Positions 1 to 8,400 of a stretch of DNA of 15,452 nt are shown here, in pieces. Position 1 is the stretch's first letter, and each line of letters starts with the position of its first letter. Position numbers and translations under genes: made by a program. Source of the stretch: Bacteroidetes bacterium UBA7692 (GTDB lineage: Bacteria; Bacteroidota; Bacteroidia; Chitinophagales; LD1); the NCBI GenBank assembly GCA_002482725.1, contig DLGO01000156.1:2449-17900 (forward strand), written 5' to 3'. The notes beneath the pieces are model-generated. The model worked only from the letters and a program-made list of their open reading frames with translations, ran no database searches and had not been told where the DNA came from.

Positions 1-371
1 TCCCTTATCATTAATCCAAAAAGGATAGCCAAACCAATAAATGCCACCTTATACAATACACTCCTGAACACTACCATAGCCAATGCACTTAGAAAAGCTA
101 TGTAGATAATCGTAGTGCTCCACTCATTGTAATCTGTAAACACCACTGCCAGCAGCGTAACAAACAGGCCCAGAATAGAAAGCCAAACAAAGTCGTATCT
201 GGAATTGGTAAAATAATCGCGTTTGTGCAGCCAGGTTATCTCTGTTAGGTAATGCAATGGCCCGAGTATGGCGTAAGAGAACAAAAACAGCTCAAAAGGA
301 ATGACGAACGCCAATAGACAAGACAACAGCATTAAGCCGATATTGAGCAGGTCAATTTGTTTTGTTGTCAT
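1..371 (-). CDS. Partial multi-pass membrane protein, function unknown
   Basis: Reading the minus strand from the ATG at 371-369, the frame stays open to the window edge, giving about 123 residues with the C-terminus missing. The translation is strongly hydrophobic. Likely membrane segments lie at about residues 8-37 (long, perhaps two helices), 60-79, 86-103 and 107-122. A short polar stretch holds the motif GPLHYLTEITWLH (residues 37-49), whose His and Glu residues look conserved rather than random in a membrane context. I do not recognise a characterised family. It starts 46 nt downstream of ybaB on the same strand with no terminator between, so co-transcription with ybaB is plausible. Evidence for a real gene is the uninterrupted frame, the clear start and the regular alternation of hydrophobic helices and short charged loops. 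Confidence 0.7.
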   Translation of the reverse strand, partial: MTTKQIDLLNIGLMLLSCLLAFVIPFELFLFSYAILGPLHYLTEITWLHKRDYFTNSRYDFVWLSILGLFVTLLAVVFTDYNEWSTTIIYIAFLSALAMVVFRSVLYKVAFIGLAILFGLMIR

Positions 372-417
372 CGATTTTGTTTTGTTCAAAATACTTTAAT
401 GCAATTACTGCATTCAT

Positions 418-714
418 TTACATGCCGGGCATTCCCGGAAACATACCACCACTCACTGCAGCAAACTCTTTTTGCAATATTGCTTCAGCTTTTTCCATTG
501 CTTCATTGGTAGCTGCGGCTATGCTGTTTTCCAGTTTTAGCTTATCGTCAATTCCACCTTTTATACTTATATCTTTTATGCGCCTGTTGCCGTTAGCTAC
601 TACGCGCACCAGTTCATTTTCGGCATATACCTCCATAGAGTCGAGTTTCTTTTTCACCTCCTCCATTTTGGTTTTCATTTCCATCATCTGCTTCATCTGA
701 TCAAAAAAGCCCAT
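418..714 (-). CDS. ybaB: YbaB/EbfC-family nucleoid-associated DNA-binding protein
   Basis: A 98-residue protein of the usual YbaB/EbfC size (about 100-110 residues). The family forms small homodimers that bind DNA and is spread widely over the bacterial chromosome. Visible features are an N-terminal Met/Lys/Glu-rich amphipathic helix (residues 3-30, QMKQMMEMKTKMEEVKKKL), a central beta region (VRVVANGNRRIKDISI, about 36-51) and a second long helix ending in LQKEFAAVSGGMFPGMPGM; the Gly/Met/Pro-rich tail is typical of the family. In many bacteria ybaB lies between dnaX and recR, but here it sits between icd and a membrane-protein gene. A good Bacteroidota promoter lies about 26 nt upstream of the start, and the icd terminator isolates it from upstream transcription. 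Confidence 0.92.
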   Translation of the reverse strand: MGFFDQMKQMMEMKTKMEEVKKKLDSMEVYAENELVRVVANGNRRIKDISIKGGIDDKLKLENSIAAATNEAMEKAEAILQKEFAAVSGGMFPGMPGM

Positions 715-739
715 CGTTATATCCTGTTTTTTATGCCTG

Positions 740-770
740 CAAATCTATCAGGTAAAGTTGTATCAACAAA
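740..770 (-). promoter_or_regulatory. Bacteroidota-type promoter for ybaB
   Basis: On the minus strand, TTTG (770-767) is followed after 19 nt (counting from the TTG core, 769-767) by TAGATTTG (747-740). This is an exact match to the Bacteroidota -7 element TAnnTTTG with a -33 TTTG at suitable spacing. Transcription would start near 733, leaving a leader of about 20 nt before the ybaB ATG at 714. It lies just downstream of the icd terminator, as expected for an independent unit. Confidence 0.65.
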
Positions 771-773
771 TGG

Positions 774-809
774 CATAAACAAAAACAGCCGTTGAATCTT
801 CAACGGCTG
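774..809 (-). terminator. Intrinsic terminator of icd
   Basis: An 11-bp perfect inverted repeat, CAGCCGTTGAA (786-796) and TTCAACGGCTG (799-809), is followed on the minus strand by TTTTTGTTTAT. This is a typical rho-independent terminator 26 nt after the icd stop codon. On the plus strand no T-run follows, so it is directional. Confidence 0.85.
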
Positions 810-834
810 CGTACAATATTGCTATTCGTAATGA

Positions 835-2163
835 TTAAAAGTGGCTGATGATTTCATCACCAAATTCAGAACACTTCACTTCTTTAGCGCCATCCATTAA
901 ACGTGCAAAGTCGTAAGTTACGCGTTTGGCAGCTATTGCTTTCTCCAATCCTTTGTGGATCAGTTTAGCAGCTTCGTTCCAACCGAAGTATTCGAACATC
1001 ATAGCACCGCTTAGGATTACAGAACCCGGGTTTACTTTATCCAGGTCAGCATATTTAGGTGCAGTACCGTGTGTAGCTTCAAATATTGCGTGGCCGGTAA
1101 CATAGTTGATATTAGCGCCTGGTGCTATACCTATACCACCCACCTGTGCAGCCAAAGCATCGCTCAGGTAGTCACCGTTCAGGTTCAATGTAGCTATTAC
1201 ATCAAAATCTTCAGGGCGTGTAAGTACTTGTTGCAAAGTGATATCGGCAATAGAATCTTTTACCAATATTTTACCGGAAGCCAAAGCTGCTTTTTGCTCT
1301 TCGTTTGCTGCAGGCTCGCCTTTTTCTTTTTTAGTGCGCTCCCACTGGCTCCATGTGTAGGTCTGGTCTTTAAACTCAGTCTCTGCTACTTGGTAACCCC
1401 AATCGCGGAAAGCACCCTCAGTGTACTTCATAATGTTTCCTTTGTGTACCAATGTTACGCTTTTGCTTTTGTTTTCAATTGCGTACTCTATGGCAGAGCG
1501 GATAAGGCGCTGGGAACCAATTTTAGATACAGCTTTGATACCGATACCAACGTTAGTATCAAAATCAGCATCTTTCAGTCGTGCAGCTTTCAGGTACTCT
1601 TTTCCACGTTTTTTGTCGTTGAAACGGATTTTACTAAAATCCTTTGTGAATTTTTTCTGGATGAACTTCAATAGTTCAGCCGCATCTTTAGATCCACCTG
1701 CATACTCTATACCTGCGTAGATATCCTCTGTGTTCTCACGGAAGATGGTCATGTTCACAGCCTCAGGTCTTTTAACCGGAGATGGCGTGCCTGCATAGTA
1801 ACGCACCGGACGAAGACATACATATAGGTCCAGTATTTGGCGAAGCGCCACGTTCAACGAGCGGATACCACCACCCACAGGTGTAGTTAGTGGCCCTTTA
1901 ATACCTACCAGGTATTCGTTGAAAGCCGCAAGGGTTTCGTCCGGTAGCCAGTTGCCTGTTTTATTAAATGCCTTTTCACCGGCAAGTACTTCTTTCCATT
2001 CTATTTTGCGTTTGCCTTTGTACGCCTTTGCTACTGCTGCGTCCAAAACCTTAACAGATGATTTCCAGATATCCGGACCTGTTCCATCACCTTCTATAAA
2101 AGGAACTATAGGGTTATTCGGCACTTTAAGTTTGCCGCGGCTGATGCTTATTTTTTCTCCCAT
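835..2163 (-). CDS. icd: NADP-dependent isocitrate dehydrogenase
   Basis: This TCA-cycle enzyme oxidatively decarboxylates isocitrate to 2-oxoglutarate with NADP+. The 442-residue product aligns by eye along its length with E. coli Icd (416 residues). Visible motifs: IEGDGTGPD near residues 23-31; the substrate loop GGGIRSLNVALRQ with Ser102, equivalent to the AceK phosphorylation site; RPVRYY at 118-123; FRENTEDIYAG at 141-151; the catalytic Lys241 in VHKGNIMK; metal-binding Asp303, Asp331 and Asp335; and EATHGTAPKY. Lys370, Tyr371, Tyr417 and Arg421 match E. coli residues that select NADP over NAD. The extra length comes from two charged insertions, around residues 171-204 and 264-299. It is transcribed divergently from the giant surface-protein gene and ends at a strong terminator, so it is probably monocistronic. 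I found no consensus TAnnTTTG upstream. Confidence 0.96.
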   Translation of the reverse strand: MGEKISISRGKLKVPNNPIVPFIEGDGTGPDIWKSSVKVLDAAVAKAYKGKRKIEWKEVLAGEKAFNKTGNWLPDETLAAFNEYLVGIKGPLTTPVGGGIRSLNVALRQILDLYVCLRPVRYYAGTPSPVKRPEAVNMTIFRENTEDIYAGIEYAGGSKDAAELLKFIQKKFTKDFSKIRFNDKKRGKEYLKAARLKDADFDTNVGIGIKAVSKIGSQRLIRSAIEYAIENKSKSVTLVHKGNIMKYTEGAFRDWGYQVAETEFKDQTYTWSQWERTKKEKGEPAANEEQKAALASGKILVKDSIADITLQQVLTRPEDFDVIATLNLNGDYLSDALAAQVGGIGIAPGANINYVTGHAIFEATHGTAPKYADLDKVNPGSVILSGAMMFEYFGWNEAAKLIHKGLEKAIAAKRVTYDFARLMDGAKEVKCSEFGDEIISHF

Positions 2164-2452
2164 TTTTTCTGCTTGATGTTTGTTGTTTGAATTTTCGTGG
2201 TGCGTATTTAACCATAAGTTTTATTTTCTCCGACTATTTGCGGTGGATAAACCCTTAGAAACAGCATCTTTTGTGAGAATTTTATGATTTTTTCTTATAA
2301 AATAGTGCTTTTGTACGTAAAAAGCTGAAAATAAGGCATGCTTAATGCTTTTGCCGGCTTTATATTTTTATGAACAGTACAAACTATTTTGTAAACTGTA
2401 CCATCTATACGATATTGCAAACCTGATTAGCAATTTTACACGGCACTTACAC
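2164..2452. other. Divergent intergenic region, icd / giant surface protein
   Basis: This 289-nt AT-rich spacer must carry promoters for both divergent genes. On the minus strand there is no TTTG at all, so icd lacks an exact TAnnTTTG element. On the plus strand only partial matches occur, such as TGCTTTTG at 2306-2313 and 2346-2353. An imperfect inverted repeat lies at 2374-2399. No small gene or RNA is evident. Confidence 0.6.
2374..2399 (+). promoter_or_regulatory. Imperfect inverted repeat upstream of the giant surface-protein gene
   Basis: ACAGTACAAA (2374-2383) can pair with TTTGT and ACTGT (2388-2392 and 2395-2399), leaving a 4-nt loop and a 2-nt AA bulge. It lies 53 nt before the preferred start codon at 2453. 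It could be a leader hairpin or an operator; the AT-rich context makes chance pairing quite possible. Confidence 0.25.
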
Positions 2453-5400
2453 ATGAGAAAAATATACCTGATTTTATTTCTTTTATTCTCTTTCACATTT
2501 ACCAATATAAGCAGGAGTATTGGACAAACATTTAATATAGTTTCAGCTGCTATGACAGGCCAGAGACTGGCCGACTCTCTTGCAGGAAATGGAGTGCAAA
2601 TAAGCAATGTGGTGCTAAATTGCAAGGCAGGTGCTTCAGGTTTGTTCAACAGCACCGCCATTGCCAATTTACCTTTCTCTAATGGAATATTGCTTACTAC
2701 AGGATTGGCAGTCCCTGTCAAAAGTGCAGCTACACCGTTTCCTTTTCCCCTCCCCTTAGCTGTAGTAAATAATACACCTGGCGATCCAGATTTGCGTATT
2801 TTAGCTACTCAGTTATCAGGGGATCCTACGATTACATCAAATGATGCATGCGTACTGGAGTTTGATTTTAAACCCGCAGGAGATACTGTGCGCTTCGATT
2901 ATATTTTTGGGTCCGAGGAATATGGAGGTCCTTTTACTACTAGCTTCGTTTGCACAGATTATACTGATGTATTTGCATTTTTTGTAACCGGTAGTAACCC
3001 GGCTGGTGGAACATATAACTCTCAAAATATTGCATTGGTACCTGGCAGCACAACACCCGTGGCGATTAATACTGTAAATAATGGTGTTTCTGCTGGAACG
3101 GCCCCTTCATGTGTACTAACCAACACTCAGTATTATATCAATAATTCTGCAAGTAATATTGTAGGATACGACGGACTTACTAAACCATTTAATATAGCAC
3201 TGCCTGTGGTTAGATGTGCTTCGTATCATATGAAGATTGCCATTTCGGATATAGGGGACGGAGATATTGATTCAGGTGTATTTTTAAGGGGATTCAGAAG
3301 TTCATCTGCCGAGGTATCACCTTTTACCAGTATACTTTCCGATACCATCAATATCTGGGAAGATTCGCTCTGTAGCAGTGGTGGTTTTCGGTTTAAGCTG
3401 GATACTTTTGTTAATAGTACAACCCAATTCCGATTCGATATAAAGGGAACTGCAACAAATGGAACAGACTATTTGTTGATGCAGGATACATTGATTTTTC
3501 CTGCCAAAACTCAATTCAGGACGAAAAATGTAAAACCATTAAAAGACCTTATCAAGGAAGGAACAGAATCGGTTAAGATATATATGATAGATAGTTGCTC
3601 CGGCACCTATTATGATAGTGCTTATGTGTTTATAAGAGATAGCCTGGAAGCCTATGCGGGACGAGATACTGCATTGTGCCGCGGCCTACCGCTTACCCTT
3701 AATGGCAATTTTGGTACCAATTGGCCTACTACGGCAGATATTACCTACAGGTGGTCGCCTGCCGCTTATGTTTCCAACGCTACTATCAAAAATCCAACCC
3801 TTATCACCAATGCAGGCACACCCGATACTGTGTTGTTATTCTTTATAGCGCAGTTTAAAACCTGCACATCCGATACAGATACTGTCAGGATAATATTAGG
3901 CAAGCCGCGCTTTTCAGTAAATGCAGGTGCTGATGACACTATTTGCAAAAACAGTTCCACAGCCATTGACCTTACTGTAGTAGATAGTTCAGGCGTTGGC
4001 AAATTCAAGTACCAATGGACTCCTGCCACCGGGCTTAATAGTGCTACAATACAAGATCCGGTTGCCTCTCCGGTGGTTACTACCAGCTACGCTGTTGTAG
4101 TAACAGATACTGCTGGCGGTTGCCAAAAATCAGATACGGTAAAGATAACTGTGAATGGGGAAGGACTACCCATAAAAGTAACTGCAACACCGAGTGTTGT
4201 ATGCCCTGGTGACCTGGTTACCCTGAAAGCTATAGTAGAGCCTACCAGCTGTGGTATAGATGCAAGTGCTATGATAGGATCAGATACAGCAAGCTATCAG
4301 GTAGGCACAGGCACAGCATCACAAAGCGGAACACCTTTTCAGTCACCTTCTATTTATAGCAATGCAGTTCCAAGTATACGCAATCAATATCTGTTTAGAG
4401 CCAGTGAATTAAAAAATTCACTCGGCAATGGAGGAAGGATAGAAATGATAAGCTTTATAGTAAAGCAGTTCAATGGCAGTACTTCTCTTGAAAATTTTAC
4501 AATAAGAATGGCTTGTACATCTGATTCTGTTTTAAACACCTTCAACAATGCAGGATTACAAACAGTGTTCGGGCCATTGGTTTATGCACCTTCATCTAAT
4601 AAGAACACCCATAAGCTCTCCAATCTATTCAACTGGGATGGAGTTAGTAATTTGATTATTGATGTATGTTGGAACAATACCCCTGGTCCAGGACCTGGTA
4701 ATAAAGCATTTATGACCCCAACAACTTATAACAGCGTTGTATACTCACAAGGCACTACCGACCAATGCGGGATTAGCGGCGGCACAGCCTCTACCGAGAG
4801 GCCCAACATAATCCTAAATGTAAGGAAAATAAAAATAAGCAAGGGAAAATGGAGTCCATCCACAGGACCAAATGCAGTGTCAAACGATACGCTTTTGACT
4901 ACTACGGCAAGTCCGGTAACCAGCCAGACATACACAATTGATATTGATAACAGCACATGCCTTAGCTCCGCTTCAGTAAATGTAACCATAGATACTGCGC
5001 TGAAAGTAGTAGCAAGCAGGGATACCGCCCTTTGTACCAGCGCACCAGTACAGTTAAATACTACTGTAACAGGAAACATAGGGCCAATAACCTACGCATG
5101 GTCTCCGGCAACAGGATTGAGCAGTACATCTATAGCTAATCCAAGGGCAACACCAACTACCACCACAGAGTATGTGGTAAAAGTGACCAGCAACGGATGC
5201 ACCAAAAGCGATACCGTAAAAATATCCATCGGCGGGTTGACCTTTACCCAGGCCAATACCCAACCTACCTGTATCAAAAATGGCAGTGTGGCTGTAACAC
5301 CTTCAGGCGGGGCTACTCCTTATACTTTTACATGGAGCAATTCGGCAGGCAATGTTTCTTCGCAACCCAATCTGGCACCCGGCAAATATTACTTTACCGT

Positions 5401-8400
5401 AACCGATATAAACAATTGCAGGGGTGTAGATAGTGTCTTGATGAAAAATGACAGCGTGCTTACCTTATTGCCTCCTGTAGTAAAGAATGTAAGCTGCTTT
5501 GGTCAAAGCAACGGAAGCATCATCATTAAGCCTACATTGAATGCCGACAGCCTTACTTATTTGTGGACACCGGCACAGGCTAATAATGACAGCATCACAG
5601 GATTAGCAGCAGGTAATTACGGCATAACGGTAACCTCGCTCAACTGTACTACCAAAAGTTCCGTCCTTGTCACCGAACCTTCGGTATTAGCTGTAGCCCT
5701 GCAAAGCAAAACCGATATAAGCTGCAATGGCAGGAACGATGGAACTATAGACCTAAATGTAACAGGTGGTACAACAGCTTATACCTATACGTGGAACCCG
5801 GCTAATATCAACTCAGGACCCTTGGTTGGCCTTACTGCCAATACCTATAATGTAACCGTAACAGATGCTAATGCATGTACTACAACCGGTAGTTATGTTA
5901 TTAGTGAACCGACAGCACTCACTATTGCCCCACCGTCTGTAGTCAATGTTGGTTGCAAAGGTGGGAATGACGGTTTTATAGCTGTATTCCCCGCGGGTGG
6001 TACAACACCATACTCGTATGCCTGGAACCCGGCTGCGGTAAATAATGATACGCTGCAAAACGTAAGTGCCAATACCTACAACCTGACAGTTACCGATGGC
6101 CACGGATGTACCATAACACAAAGTCCCATAGTTACAGAGCCTGCTACGGGTATTATCATCAATCCGTTTACTATCAAAAATGTGAGCTGCTTTGGTGGCA
6201 ATGATGGCGAAGCAACTGTGAACCCGACAAGTGGCCAGGGTGCCTACCAATACCAATGGAGCAATGCGCAAACTACTGCAACAGCTACAGCACTGGTAGC
6301 AGGGAAATATAAAGTAACGGTGACAGATGCAGCACTTTGTACTGCTATAGATTCAGTAACGCTAACACAGCCATTACAGATATCACCTACAGCAGTTATT
6401 ACAGATGCTAAATGCTTTGGTGCTGCCGATGGTGCCATTAATGTAACCACCACGGGTGGAGATGGAGGTCCGTACACCTATGCATGGGGTAATTCAGCAA
6501 CTACAGAAGACTTGCAGAACCTTGCAGCAGGCAACTATCTTGTAACTGTTACAGACGGTAAAAATTGTACCGGCACTGCTGCTTTTGTAGTAAATCAACC
6601 AACACGATTGGTAATATCTACAACAGGCACTATTACTAACGTAAGTTGTTTTGGAGGCAGCAATGGCAGTGCCAACACATCTGCTACCGGCGGCACTCCT
6701 GCTTACACTTATAACTGGAGCAACGCATTTGCGGGCAATCCTGCAACAGTGCTTTCAGCAGGTAATATAGGCGTTACTGTAACTGACAACAATGGATGCA
6801 AGGACTCAGCGACCTATACAATTACCCAACCAACTCAACTGGTGTTTGACTCGGTTTCATTTAAAAACGTACTCTGCAATGGCGCTTCTACGGGAAGCAT
6901 CAACCTCTACAATAGTGGTGGAACTCCTACGTATAGCTACGCATGGAGTGTAGCGGGAACAAGCTCAAGTCAAACGGCACTGCCTGCAGGCAATTATACT
7001 GCTACGGTTACCGATGCACTAGGTTGTAAGAAAGATACTTTTATTACCCTAACCGAACCAACTGCATTACAGGTGAGCACAACCATAGTAAAGCAGATAT
7101 TGTGCAACGGAGCAACCGATGGGGTAGTAGTGGCTACAGCAAGTGGTGGTGGTGGTGGTGGTACGTATACTTATGCATGGGATAGCCCGGCAGCTACAGA
7201 TACTGCACGCAACCTGATTGCCAACCTGACCTATACTGTAACCGCTACTGATGCCAACGGATGTACTGCAACAGCAACTACAAGGCTAAATGAGCCAACT
7301 TCACTCCTATCCAATCCTACATCTGTGGGCGTAAGATGCTTTGGCGGAAATGACGGTTCTGCAGATATTAATCCGTCCGGAGCTACACCGCCTTATACCT
7401 TTGTATGGGGCGATGGTACAACTGCACAGACCATTAGCCAACAAACGGCGGGTACATATTCATTTACCATAACAGATGCCAATGCCTGCACGCTGGCATC
7501 ATCTGTAGTAATAAGCCAACCTGCCGGGCTAACAGCCACGGCCAGCAGCATAGATGAGACCTGCGTTGGCAACGCTGATGGAAAAATTGTGGTAACACCT
7601 ACAGGCGGTACTACACCATATAGCTATTCCTACAGCAGGGATGGTGTGAATTATACTCCATCGCCATCAGACACTATCCGAAACGTTTCACCGGCTTCTT
7701 ACCAGGTATTGGTAACAGATGCAAATAATTGTACTGCAGATGCCTTGGTTGTAGTAGGCGCACCTGCTGTAGATGTATTTGACTTTACAACAGACTCTAC
7801 TTCGTGTTTTGGACGCGAGTACAGCGATGGAGGTATTACAGTTTTTGGCCTTACGGTCTCTAACCAACCATACTTATACCAGATTGACAACACCGCTGCG
7901 TTGGTAGCAGATGGTATCTTCACCAATCTGCAGGCAGGCATACATACTATTTATGCAGTAAATAATTTTGGATGTGATACTACTTTTGATGTAGAGGTTT
8001 ACGAACCACTGCCTGCCACGATAGATATATATCCAAATGACAGTACGGTAGATTTTGGCCAAAGCCTGCAATTGTACACTGCATTCCAGCCTTACCCTTC
8101 ATCAGATATTGTTTCCTACAACTGGTCGCCTTCGCGTGGCCTAAGCTGTGTGGATTGCGCCAATCCTGTCGTTAGTGTTTTCGACAGGGAAAACAACTAT
8201 GAGCTGACAGTGATATATAACAAAGGTTGTATAGCTAAATCCAACGCTACCGTATTTGTAGATGGTAAGCGCGAACTATTTGTGCCAAATGTATTCTCGC
8301 CAAACAACGATGGCGCCAATGATGTTTTTGCAGTTTATGGTTTTGGTATCAGGGATTTTGATCTCAAAATATTTAACCGTTGGGGCGAAAAAGTATTCGA

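Noticed and set aside
1069..1674. 201-residue open frame antisense to icd
   Set aside because: It mirrors a strongly conserved gene, is Cys/Phe-rich with no recognisable domain, and has no start signal; it is a shadow.
2345..2452. In-frame N-terminal extension of the giant protein from an ATG at 2345
   Set aside because: The extension (36 residues) would bury the clear signal peptide that starts at the ATG at 2453, and it contains the inverted repeat and the likely leader.
5813..6271. 152-residue antisense frame inside the SprB repeats
   Set aside because: The repetitive, Thr-rich composition of the sense strand leaves long open antisense frames; no domain or plausible start is seen.
5243..8002. 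CRISPR-like or mobile repeat array
   Set aside because: The repeats are in frame, 225-243 nt long, diverged at DNA level and encode SprB-type protein repeats.
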